From: Marasmius tenuissimus
Lineage: Eukaryota; Basidiomycota; Agaricomycetes; Agaricales; Marasmiaceae
NCBI GenBank assembly: GCA_029532415.1
Contig: JAQOTA010000007.1
Span: 124,001 to 188,000, forward strand
Length of the DNA: 64,000 nucleotides
Direction: 5' to 3'
Made by a program: the position numbers and the translations under genes. The first letter of the stretch is position 1; every line of letters starts with the position of its first letter. The notes beneath the pieces are model-generated. The model worked only from the letters and a program-made list of their open reading frames with translations, had not been told where the DNA came from and did no database searches. Below, piece by piece: positions 46,201-54,488 of this stretch.

Positions 46201-47314
46201 TTGGAGGTTACGCAAAGCATTGTACGGATTAAAACAGGCTTCTCGTGCCTGGTGGCGTCAATGTACTGAATCCATGAAACGTCTAGGATTCAAACGATGC
46301 TTATCCGATGCTGGCGTATATGTTTTCAACAAGAATGGCAATATGGTCATTGCCGTCGTCTATGTCGACGATGCTTTATTTATGGGTCCTGATCGCAACC
46401 TTGTCAATAGACTAAAAAGCGAATTCATGAAAATCTGGGAATGCCGAGATCTAGGCGAGCCAACAGAATTTCTGCGAATGCGAATTACTCGAGATCGGAA
46501 GAATCGCAGACTGATCCTTGATCAGCGAGACTATCTTGAAAAGATAATTCGTAAATTCGGAGTTCTGAACGCCAAGACGGCATATACGCCTTTGCCAGAA
46601 GGCTATAACCCAACCCAAAACCAAGGGGAGGTTAATCCCGAGATTAGGCATAGATTCCAATCGGTTATCGGATCATTACTTTACTTGGCTCTCGGAACGA
46701 GACCAGACATATCTTTTGCTGTAATCAAGATGTCACAGTATGGAGCTAATCCTAATCAGGAACATCTCCAGAAGGCACTTTACATCGTGAAATACCTTGT
46801 TCACACTGCAAAGTATGAACTCATTTACGATGGTAGATCCAACCAAGGACTACTTGCCTTTGCTAACTCTGATTGGGCAACTGATAAAGATGATCGTCGA
46901 TCACAGACTGGATATATCGTAAAGCTTGCCAATGCACCAGTTTGCTGGGTCTCTCAGAAACAGAAAACGGTTGCATTATCATCCACGGAAGCAGAGTATA
47001 TGGCTCTATCTGACTGTACACGTCAGGCTTGCTGGATGAAGTCGTTATTGAACGAATTGAACTTCCCTATTCGATCTGTTCCATGTGTCAGCGACAACCA
47101 AGGCGCTATCTTTCTCAGCAGCAATGAAGCTACTGATAAAAGAACAAAACACATCGACAATCGATACCACTTCATCAGGGAAGCAGTAGAACACGGAAAA
47201 ACTCAAATCTATTTCGTCGAAACTGCTAAACAACCTGCTGATCTTCTTACGAAGAATCTTGGCAGAACAAAGTTCGAATTGTTCAGGCAATCTTTAGGAT
47301 TGACATTTCACTAG
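40235..47314 (+). CDS. copia Gag-Pol polyprotein, unusually long (2359 codons)
   Basis: The first ATG is at 40235. Residues about 70-290 form a copia-type Gag (LDDGSNFEDWYRLLEGYL), followed by a Lys/Asn/Gly-rich basic tract (about 300-355) where a CCHC zinc knuckle would be expected; none was found. Residues about 400-1150 have no recognised domain. Then come protease with DSGAS (Asp about 1187), the GAG-pre-integrase HHCC zinc finger (WHRRMGHCD and CRGC, about 1328-1366), integrase catalytic residues in FDDATS (1415), VHFDRGGEFF (about 1457) and NGRAERFN (about 1487), an acidic Pro-rich linker, reverse transcriptase with KTAFLYG and YVDD (about 2043), and RNase H (SDWATD, SSTEAEY). Usual copia polyproteins are about 1300-1500 residues. 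The frame has no break. It makes the proteins for reverse transcription and integration of the element. Confidence 0.93.
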   Translation: MLTGLLADLNMSQSGSRSASHSPSGNPPTTFVRNTPGYTLGTEVENSVEVYNYNTEPLYSQVADSNFPAGSGGISIIPVLLDDGSNFEDWYRLLEGYLFTQGIPQALDEEMPETSSPATSGEATALSEWTSRRNKVIGIIKMRTRRAHDAHVDKTSVISTLSKLKSTFGVQSSSKMMNLYTDLHNVQLPEHLNPVPGISYMLTVRDQLKDHGVEISDDLLCLMVTAKLNEKRWQLFKQQVSRMKKEELKPTDLIAAITNEWNRRNGIHSGPAAYTAHNAKISGVNRFNSPPKWSDQSRSGTSANQKKNNNKNNNQNQNNQNQGGSSSKKGKKKGGKGKGKGKGKKKDTQKGGQQSHTAVLEPSEKPSEYQKRINAVNEQISSVFEREMAGPVNVHMSYHYPTGSTSAPNPFQNTYDLQQARLEERIAADREGRPVRHISVQEWNNRRTVQLDEQVRQVEEAIASATISNSNIDSDGDEIPPLVYISDTPTEPDSDSSSDGSSNDSHTCSAYSYGAHSNEEIIFTMPRREATPNHTSPADEVDQGENLEVASPTQQDIRVTISTPPDDYGPWANSMFPRNHADLVHLFRPENYSQDGDDIKEPPLINRKVEWRFLQEYKEQHDNMMRRVNLRNNRPHIINGIRLPIPVVEEFRDFGDQTTNDIALKESMIRMRYKSIRSIPDHNLWIWILIRTREYVVMYAIRRDAVHNMTPRQALHELRIQQRILHVETVEDTKFTLHYEYQTWNLQHLSTVIAEINNKNWISTVEDFVQRVKNPRSTSVDEAFRVNKKNFTLPVQVMNPIFWHSLVKLGLEGKWLFGTTDIRASQFRTSQWRQPGFNRRWVRFIPHLSLSDVHNWHTHLYKWMNNIRMSVPMTQADIPRRELEGGRFNERPRTYPGDFMELAESLNRSKSPVPTTHEYINRPATTPPRVRQWQDQIVHTPPSSPESFYGVQSLEEDYIDVPSRPTTAPPDQPERLSPVDEQPEVDPWVTSPSDPRNSQFENYGPAVIGLRTNGPPLHVADGRSIGNITLVVNDNQPYQATRFVQWQNYRRQLEAWIEVEEAANQRYQQELRTGRELLVRQGFQSQNQEPLQWHERYFDDNDYGDGLEGVDNDWAESNDRGDWQVFRSSNSQTFTKSSMQNYHILRNSVPRKCSITSVYATTKYKSFSAAFSSDCEVRNTRNAWLLDSGASAHMTPYKTDFSDYQTLEMPIGLTTSAGDKANVQIVGYGTVLIRHTNSAGVTQVTKLYPVMYNPDSPHRLISSGKFRSIGYYTLLDSPETSIWSKKDDSLLMSFYPSHKDDPLRWMNAKVLVGETSFTSVVSFNTSELWHRRMGHCDPRVLGKLMDNVKGLPMKLVTSKGETKPCRGCAKGKMVAKSYPLSSKRAKEPLELVHGDLIEYPTRSYYQNEYALTLFDDATSYGWVYPIRKKSDTDQKLRNWLALVERQTNKKVKSVHFDRGGEFFSNEQWDWYNSLGIFPQRGSPNVHEQNGRAERFNRTLREKSEAMRFQACAPENWWEFAILTAVHIYNRTPIRSRKYRTPVELFENKKPDVSYFRTFGCGAYAYIPKRKNKLAPHSEAMIFIGYESGSKAYRFFRTTNNSVYITPQAVFDENWFPKCQKEVPGSIEFDKTDKPVRSIPFPTYPYDGHEDHHNDDDFFNPPPPPGSDDDDHQPGGDPPLDPIPDDKSDDVHNGNHPNTDGFGSPKGSDHNPNQYGPDPRSAGSSGSTNPFGFRQADYDEWENLRAPPPAAVRRNPPRNRVTPNRPFNVYGNRHPVEIERDIDSQARWQSQINPTNEPETIPNRVPDPAAPMDTDDDMSDLAQQGGENYLVYLLNNGHQLYGLQASSYDNVREWTYKQVQKRPKDERPSWEAACRLELQSLKDRNVFDVVTLPKGRKAVKSRWVFDIKSDGRKKARLVAKGFSQKQGIDYNELFSPVVRFETVRLLLALAALEDWEISALDVKTAFLYGALDEEIYMEQPEGFVTDSSKVWRLRKALYGLKQASRAWWRQCTESMKRLGFKRCLSDAGVYVFNKNGNMVIAVVYVDDALFMGPDRNLVNRLKSEFMKIWECRDLGEPTEFLRMRITRDRKNRRLILDQRDYLEKIIRKFGVLNAKTAYTPLPEGYNPTQNQGEVNPEIRHRFQSVIGSLLYLALGTRPDISFAVIKMSQYGANPNQEHLQKALYIVKYLVHTAKYELIYDGRSNQGLLAFANSDWATDKDDRRSQTGYIVKLANAPVCWVSQKQKTVALSSTEAEYMALSDCTRQACWMKSLLNELNFPIRSVPCVSDNQGAIFLSSNEATDKRTKHIDNRYHFIREAVEHGKTQIYFVETAKQPADLLTKNLGRTKFELFRQSLGLTFH

Positions 47315-47337
47315 TTCCATGATCGCATGATGAACTT

Positions 47338-47349
47338 AGTGAGGGGGAG
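47338..47349 (+). promoter_or_regulatory. polypurine tract
   Basis: AGTGAGGGGGAG lies directly before the 3' LTR, in the position where plus-strand DNA synthesis starts in LTR retrotransposons. Confidence 0.8.
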
Positions 47350-47867
47350 TGTTGAACATGATGGATATCATGTGATACACTGTTGACGTGTTGTTTATGC
47401 GTCACACTATTTATAGAGTTACGCCTCTAGAACACTTGCGTCCTCATGCAAGTACTACGTCTCTGTCTACGTATCTTACTACGTACATCTAGTTTCATCA
47501 TATATGACACTATAGACAGTCGCTATCCAATAGCATAAGTAGAGCCTCTAATACATGAGGCAAACACAACTATGCTCACCAAGCATACTACCATTCATGG
47601 TAGAAGTACTTACACAGTACTAATGTCTTTTACGCCTTTAGGGCCGAATACCTACTTCTAGTAGTAGTTTCAGTTAGTGTAATACTCATTACATGTACCA
47701 GAAACTTATGTATAAAAGACTGGACAAAAGGCCTTAAGCCTTAGGACAATCTACTCGATTATCACCTCTTCTCAAGCATCTCAAGACTACAAGAACACTC
47801 TGTGTATTACCCATGTGAGGTTTACTTCGTTATACCCACTGTGCACTTTAACTATGCTGGCTCATCA
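47350..47867 (+). repeat. 3' LTR
   Basis: 518 bp, TG to CA, identical to the 5' LTR except for one C-to-T change at a CpG near 47400. Confidence 0.95.
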
Positions 47868-47872
47868 GTGGC
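47868..47872. repeat. target site duplication, right, GTGGC
   Basis: Matches 38692-38696. Using one copy only, the interrupted F-box-like gene regains its frame. Confidence 0.9.
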
Positions 47873-48223
47873 TTGATATTCGAGGACAAGAACACGCTCC
47901 GAAAGCAGCTCAATAGTTCGCCTGAGATGCTCTGCCTCGTGTTCGGTCTGCTGAATGAAATGAGACAAAGTCCCGATTTCTGAAGAGGGAATACGATTCG
48001 CGTTGCTCAGCAACGCGTGGATGTGATGTGGCATCTCCCTTTGGGCCCGCTCCTTGGCATCGGAGATTTTCTGGGAGGAAATCTTCTGCAATTCTTCAGC
48101 ATCGGTTGCTTTCCAGTCGAGCGTTCTTCCATCGTGAAGTTTGAGCAAGGATAAGGGCAATAGAGACGGTAAGGGCGATTAATTTTCAATGTGAGAATTG
48201 GTGACACACCTGAATACCAGCAT
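47868..48223 (-). pseudogene. F-box-like/LRR gene, tandem copy 3, 5' part
   Basis: Exon 1 is 48223-48210 (14 nt, MLVF), with donor GTGTGT and acceptor AAG; exon 2 starts at 48125 with TLDWKATDAEELQ and contains a coiled coil ending HLRRTIELLSERVLVLEYQAT at the retrotransposon boundary. It corresponds to residues 1-90 of the intact paralogue at 35295-36988 and is separated from its remaining exon sequence by 9.17 kb. Confidence 0.85.
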
Positions 48224-48599
48224 TTATCTCTCTCTCTCGCCTGTTTCTTCGGATGTGCTGATGCAAATGTGAACGCGTGGATGATGGCGGTGAGAATGCA
48301 GGAGGCTAAGGGCCCAATGACGCTGATCTTCAGCTGGACCGGCTTTTGCCGGTTCGCCACCGACCGTCCTTCCAAGCTCGTGAGAACGACAATCTCGTCG
48401 CATACCGTATGTATACTGATGTTATCTCTGTGACATGCGTCACTATCGACTGAACCATCGAAACTTTACACTGTCTCCCATTGCACGACACGATCCCCCG
48501 CTCAATCCTCGTAATTAGTTTTTTCTCTAGGTCTTGCAACGCCCCTGGCGACCAATGGAGAGGATGAGAAAGGGACCGATAGTCAGTTTGGAGACTCAG
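48224..48599. other. intergenic upstream of tandem copy 3
   Basis: Probably the promoter region of the split F-box-like gene. No separate gene was recognised. Confidence 0.35.
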
Positions 48600-49309
48600 C
48601 AAGATCGCCCCAATGATTTGTTGCCAGCAGCCATGTCCATTTCGAAACAGAATGGACTTCGGAGGTGAACTCGAATGATTCGAGGAACGGAAAAGATCCT
48701 TTCAGAACCAGGTCAAGGTCGGATAAGAAATATATCATGGAGGCATGTTGTCCGCTTGAATTTATGGATCGAACCTACCATCCGGTTCCAATCCACGAAT
48801 GCCGAAAACACGACATATCGCATACGAATATGAGTTAGGTTGCTCCCCCATGTATGAATGAGTGCCGAATCCGCCTCTGGTGATAGGGAAATGGGACTCT
48901 GATACATTGGCAGGAGGTCATGTATGGTGCCACACGGTGCCAAACCCAGCTCCTGCGTGGATACCTTCCCAAAGAGTTCCTTACAATTGTGTCTTGGTCT
49001 GCGCTGACCACTTCACGACATCCGGGAGCATCGAGCCACTTGATGAATTCGTCTGGCATAGACCATCTCGAAATATGTACTTCTCCTATGCTAGCCAGCC
49101 GAAAAGTCGACTGAGGGAGGAATGGAGGTCTTTGAACTTATTCAAGCGCTTGTGGGTATGAAGGATTTGGAAGAGTTTACGTCGGGTCTGTGTGAGCCAG
49201 CTCTTGGAGTTAAGAGGATAAACGATGAGGCATCGTTACTCTCCAGTAGCTCGAGAAGTTCGAGGATTGAGTGAATGATATCGCTCGGTAGTTCCCCTAA
49301 TTTTGTCAT
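48600..49309 (-). pseudogene. decayed F-box-like gene
   Basis: From ATG 49309-49307 the minus strand reads MTKLGELPSDIIHSILELLE, a good F-box start, but a stop follows after about 55 codons. Downstream blocks in shifting frames such as GEVHISRWSMPDEFIKWLD and PISLSPEADSALIHTW look like an F-box protein body. No set of introns that restores one frame was found. Unrelated in detail to the neighbouring gene at 49500. Confidence 0.35.
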
Positions 49310-49499
49310 GGAGGAAAAGGAAGGGCGAGTTCATAGGGGTACTCAGGAACATCAGGCGTCGGCTTCATTTTACACTGCGGCTGAAATATTCAAGGATTCT
49401 ACGGACAATTATATACGAATTGAAATCTAAGTTTACAGTGCGATAACTTCTACCATGGGTACTTCGGGACACATGTGAGAACTGTGCTCTCTCGCATCC

Positions 49500-50751
49500 T
49501 CACGAGCCGCGTTGCTTTCTCCATCTCATCACTCTAACTTCTTCCACCGGGACAGACGGTCGATAAACTTCATCTTCGTCGGCCCGCTTGAAAACCTGTC
49601 CATCAATCTCCACGTCGGGAGACCGAGAAACTCGTTTGAACGAGAGCTGAAAATCTAGAACGCGTTTCTCCATCAAAGCTACCGTATGTGGTTTGTGATC
49701 TCCGGCTCGCCAGCCCGAGGAACCACCGTAACGTTTGCTTGCGGAGGTACGCAGCGATAGGGACTCGAGCCGAGGTAGGCGATTAGCCATGTTTAAGGAC
49801 AATGACTATCCAAAGAGTCAGCCGCTGAGACAACGCAAAGAAAAATAACATACCACAATGTCGTTTCCCTCCAAGTCTGACCCAATTTCTTCTGAGTTGA
49901 TACTAATGGAAAGTTTTTCCATGTTCACACATGCCCCGAGATCGTGAACATTATGCCGTCCCAGTGACCACAACCCCTCTTCCTCTGAGGTCACCGTCAG
50001 CATTCGGAGTGTCCCAGCGTGTCGATGCAGCACAGAGCCAGAGAAGCGCTCCGTCAAACTGACTTCATCATTGGGAGATGCCCACGCCTTTTGGATGGTT
50101 AGCTCTTCGAGGCCAGAGTACGAGTCGAGATAATCAATCAAGGGCGTCTCGATCTTTGTCCAAACAATGATCTCTTTGAGCGGGATCCGATTCCGCTGTA
50201 AAGACGACCAGATTCCAGAAGTCGCTAGGGAATCAGATCCTGCGCACACTCTAACGTTTCGTGAGTTGACAGAACAAATATCAGCAATGAGTAAAAACGC
50301 GACTTACTGGACAGATCTTAGCCTCGTTAGGCCTCCCGATCCGAATGCACCATCCAGCCCGAGTCGAAATCTCTCTTGTGTTTCTCTCGATTTAATGGGA
50401 TCGTAACAATGTAGCTCCTCCGCCCACAGCCTGTCGAAGCACCGGATCGTTATGTTTCTTACATTACGCGCTATGCGGCTCTCGTTCGAAAGCGAGGTTA
50501 GCAAGCTGAGGCTGCTATCCAATTTTGAGTATCCTGAGTCAAAGACGACGTTTCGAAACAGGAACGGTTCAACGAGGGTGGCAAGCAGTCGGCTAACGCG
50601 CCGTAAAGCTTTCAGACTTTCATTCTTCTTGGTCTGTCGGAAGAAACACGATCAGCAATATCGCGGGCCAGGGCGAAGCAAACGTACAAACCTCAGCAGC
50701 CTCAATCACCAGCAACAGAACCTCTATAGGAAGGTCCACAATATTAGCCAT
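49500..50751 (-). CDS. F-box-like domain protein, paralogue of the 7.6-kb gene
   Basis: Four exons on the minus strand (50751-50692, 50633-50308, 50250-49854, 49805-49500) join to 362 codons with matching phases. The N-terminus MANIVDLPIEVLLLVIEAAE, then LRRVSRLLATLVEPFLFRNV, is the F-box-like pattern; the body GLEELTIQKAW and MEKLSISINSEEIGSDLEG aligns block by block with the gene at 7571-8877 (GLEDLAIHRAW, LREIGVSVNSEGLG). The last exon is 306 nt in both, and both end near PDVEIDGQVF / PSIEIDGQVY. Function as for F-box proteins, substrate unknown. The protein looks intact. Confidence 0.8.
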
Positions 50752-52233
50752 CGTTACTGGAGAGGCGAGACTCCGATTGTGGAAAGCTCTGCTCGAGCTG
50801 AGACACGTCTCTTATAATAGCCAGACACGCGATGAAAGTAGCGGTCGGACGGGTAGTCAATTCAGTTACTCCGCTCTACCATACCGCTCAACATGAGCTA
50901 GACGGTACGTAACCTCGTGATCGGTGACACATTCCCGAGGATGGGAAGTTCAGCCCAGAGTAAAACACTCTCCCGGTCATGAAACGGGATGTGCTACTGC
51001 CCAAGGGCGGGATTTTACAGTGTTTGGAGACCGAGAGCGCCACATCAATACCCCAGAGTCTAGAGCGGGTACCCCTCTTGCGATCCGAAACACTTGCAAG
51101 AGCTGTGGCCAGCAGCAACTAGTATTGAGTACGTGCTCCGTAGATGATATCGAGAACAAATGTCCTAGGAGAACGATTCTTCAAGGGATATCCGCAGACC
51201 CCACTAGACTGTCGACGACTATCTTGTGGTGATAAGGACCTACTAGTGCACAGCAAAAAGTTCCCGGGGTATACGGGCCATGCCTGAATCTTGACAATTC
51301 AAAAGTGAAAATAGACTTGATTGCTTACAGAGCCAATCAGCCGAAATGACAACCACTGAGAGCAACGGTTGCTGGGGTAGCCAAGACGGGCGGAACGAGT
51401 GCCTATGAGTAGGAATGGGATTAGTACATTGCGGTAGGGATGGCGAGGACTCTTGTGGGTATTTTTGGTCATTTGACCTTCTTAGAAGCCGAGATTTTGT
51501 CACTTGCCTGTGATATGATGATCTTTCGGTCAGTCCTAAGGACAAAAGGTGGCATTCCGATGCAACTGAGGAGATGAGTATCAATAAAGGGGAAACAGAG
51601 GTTTTCATGGCCTTTCCACTTAGATACAAGGCATTAATGTGTATTTCAGTTCAAAGACCATCCATGAGGGGATCACCAATCCGCTGGCCACTGACTAGAA
51701 GTTCATGAAACTACAGCTCGCTTTCGTCGAGGATTGGAAACCTCGCCACCAGGGCAACTTGAAGCATCTAACTCATCCTCCTGAAAAAAACAAAAATAAC
51801 CATGCAGGGAGTCATTTACAGTCCCCAAAATCTGTAGAGGAGTGGCGCTGTCCAAATTTCATTCGGGATGGACGTTTGTGAAGGATTTTTGAGCCGTAAG
51901 GTTAGGTCTGCCCCACCCTAACACCGGGCCGAATGCCAACCATGACCAAGCCTCGCTTACATCGTATAATCTGTCGCTATCTTTCGTCACTTTCGTTCTG
52001 CCGGAGGTTAATTAGTATTTATTCAAAACATCAATGATCCATGTCCTCGTCGGCACCATAAGTCGTACACCGAGCATTGTCCTAAGCTAGGGTCAGGAAC
52101 TCGACAGGAACTTGTTGATAATTTGTTGAAGCAGGAGATAGTAACAAACGAACGGAAACTTGAAAGCTATGATTCGAAATCATTCAACCTGAAGTGCTTC
52201 CTCTTATTAACACGAGAGGTGACGTATGTATAA
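50752..52233. other. intergenic, no gene recognised
   Basis: Only short frames with no domains. Separates the F-box-like gene from the second cluster of membrane proteins. Confidence 0.4.
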
Positions 52234-54141
52234 TCATACGGAACGGGTATGCGTATCCCAAGCCGCATCGAGGGTGGAGAAGAGGGCTAGACTTCCCGAG
52301 TCCTCCCCTGAATACTGAATTCCTGATAGTCTCTGCAAATGGATAACGACCCGACAGCCCTGTAAGACAGTCAACTGTGAGGGTTCGGTCATGCAGTAGT
52401 GCAGCTGGAGGCCCACACAACTCTAGGTGACGCGAGTACTCACCGAGCGACAAGTCACCGAGACTATTGCACTAAAAAGACGTCAGCGTTTAGCTTAGAC
52501 GAGCGTTGTAATGGCTGATGCCCAGGCGACTCACGGTCGGAAGATACAGATCATAATGATCTCGGTCGCTGTAGCTTTGACATTCCCTACCGGATTGACC
52601 GCAATAATCCTATTGAGAGTTTACAAAATTTCTGCGCCAAACGCATTGCATACTATGAATCGCCCCGAAGACGAGGAGCGCGTCACGATATAACACAGGG
52701 CTCAAGTTCTGTGCAGGATGCGACGAGTCACGACCCTACATTCTTCAATCTCCACGTCTTCATAAGGGTCAGTCCACACCAAACGGCATGAAGGGTCAAT
52801 TCCATGAACCTTTGGTTTTGGAAATGCCTGGTCAGAATCTTAAACACTTGTTTCCAAACCAAGCACTCACACAAATAGTAGGTCGGGCACATGTAAGTGT
52901 GTGGCTGGGCGCACACATGGTTGAACGGGGCCCTATATTGTGGCAGCTGGTTTGATTTAGGAAACATCCAAATCAGGGCCGCCGCCCTCCCAATGAACGC
53001 TTGGATCAGGAATGAAGCCATGTATCGGCTCTTGGTGTAGAGAGCATGAACTTCAATGGAGACGGTTCAGCTCGTTGCTTATGATTGACGGGAACTAGAG
53101 AACTGCATACCCCGAAGCATAAGAACTGAGTGCAGGAGGGTACACAAAGTGCACGCGACAACCGCCTTGAACGCGTAGTGGACGACACAAACATCATACG
53201 AGACGGCCTCGTGATAGTACTTGATTCGAGAAAGGATGTAATTACGATATCTGTCCTGGGTCAACCTAAGTGTTGTGGTTGGATCGCGCGCGGGGTGACG
53301 GACTTACACATGGACTAAAAGTGAGAGATAGTTCATCCCAATCAAGGGGGCACGCCCTCGAAAAAAAAAAACCTAGGGTCAATTTTCTCCGAGCCGCCCT
53401 CGGGAAAGACCCTCCCTCCCCTACGTAAGCTTCTCACGGACCATATATAGTAATTTCACGTGATACTTTTCCACGCCTTCGAGTGGACGGTCAACAGTAT
53501 CGAACTTGACCTCAATCATGAACCTTGGAACAGATTTCCGAACATGATTTCTCCCTAAATTAGATATCTTACTCAATCTCACTGTGTTAAGTGGCAAAAC
53601 AGTACGGGAATGACAGCATCATGGGCCCAACATACAATTACAGCCACTTTTCCCTAAAATGTAGCCCAGGCTGAAACTAAGCCATAACACTCACAGGGTG
53701 TATTATCCTTGCTGTAGGGTGTAAACCAAGCCCAATCACTGTGTTTTATATCACAGAAAACTCATCAAACCTTCCCCAAGGTCCCTGATGTAGGGGGTTC
53801 CAAAATTTTTTTTTCCAGCCCCCCACCAACCCCCCTCCCTCCTACCCCCCGGTCAGGGATCCAATCCCGTGTGCCCCCTTGATCCCAATGAATAGACAGG
53901 TTGCAACTGTTATTCTTTGGATGGCGACCTGTAGAACGAATTATCAGAAGTTAAGATATTTAAGGGAGATGCAAAGCAGTGACTCACCTCCATACAATAC
54001 TTTTCCCGTCGTTCCAACACAAACACTAATCAGTCCCCGTAAGCGCGAGCCCCACACCTCAATTGCTGTGTATTAGCTTTGCACCCACTACTGCTCATTA
54101 CAAAGAGCTAACTCACAGGAGGCAACCAGTTGGGCATTCAA
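52234..54141 (-). pseudogene. multi-pass membrane family, pseudogene with inserted element
   Basis: The minus strand keeps all exon blocks of the family, ending GCRVVIHLQRLSGI with a stop at 52234-52236, but has several lesions: the start codon is TTG instead of ATG (54141-54139), the conserved GADWC block reads GTD then TAG, exon 3 is out of frame and interrupted by a 539-bp element (53343-53881), exon 4 lacks one base in the TSFSRIKYY block, and exon 6 stops early after KTWRLKNVGS. It is clearly non-functional, and the element need not be the first lesion. Confidence 0.8.
53343..53881. mobile_element. 539-bp hAT-like miniature element
   Basis: Terminal inverted repeats CAAGGGGGCAC at both ends and an 8-bp duplication ATCCCAAT at 53335-53342 and 53882-53889. 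The length and absence of long frames show it is non-autonomous. The 8-bp duplication with a short C-A-purine-G terminus is typical of hAT elements. Subterminal sequence is asymmetric: an A run on the left, C-rich and T-run sequence on the right. Removing the element and one duplication restores the sequence seen in paralogous exon 3. Confidence 0.8.
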
Positions 54142-54488
54142 TGTGGGATGGAATGATCGGTGCCAAAGAATCAAGTACTTATATTCCGACTTCGCGGTAC
54201 TCAAAACACTCCTGCAGAATAACGTATCAATATGTCACGTCCCGCAATGGAGATCTGGACAGCCTTACAGTCACTGAGTATACCAGGGTGTTTTGGGAGA
54301 CATTCATTCTATTGACGATTATCCATGATTGGTGCCTCTTTAGTCCAGTCGCTCACTGACCACGAGTCAAAATTTGACAGGAGGCAACAAGCGGCGGGAT
54401 TGAACTGCGATCCTGAGTCATCAATCACTCAAAAATTGAACATCCAGAAGATAAGGTTGCTCATTCTACTAAAGGTAAAGTATGATTA

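Larger units (their letters stand above)
38697..47867 (+). mobile_element. complete Ty1/copia LTR retrotransposon, about 9.17 kb, recently inserted
   Basis: It is bounded by two 518-bp LTRs that begin TG and end CA and differ at one base, and flanked by the 5-bp duplication GTGGC. A primer-binding site follows the 5' LTR, a purine tract precedes the 3' LTR, and one unbroken polyprotein frame has the order protease, integrase, reverse transcriptase, RNase H that defines copia elements. It lies in the opposite orientation to the F-box-like gene it interrupts. No internal stop or frameshift was seen, so it may still be autonomous. An envelope-like frame is absent. Confidence 0.95.

Noticed and set aside
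38697..47867. Possibility of an envelope-bearing or gypsy-type retroelement
   Set aside because: Integrase precedes reverse transcriptase, which defines copia order, and there is no third frame after RNase H.
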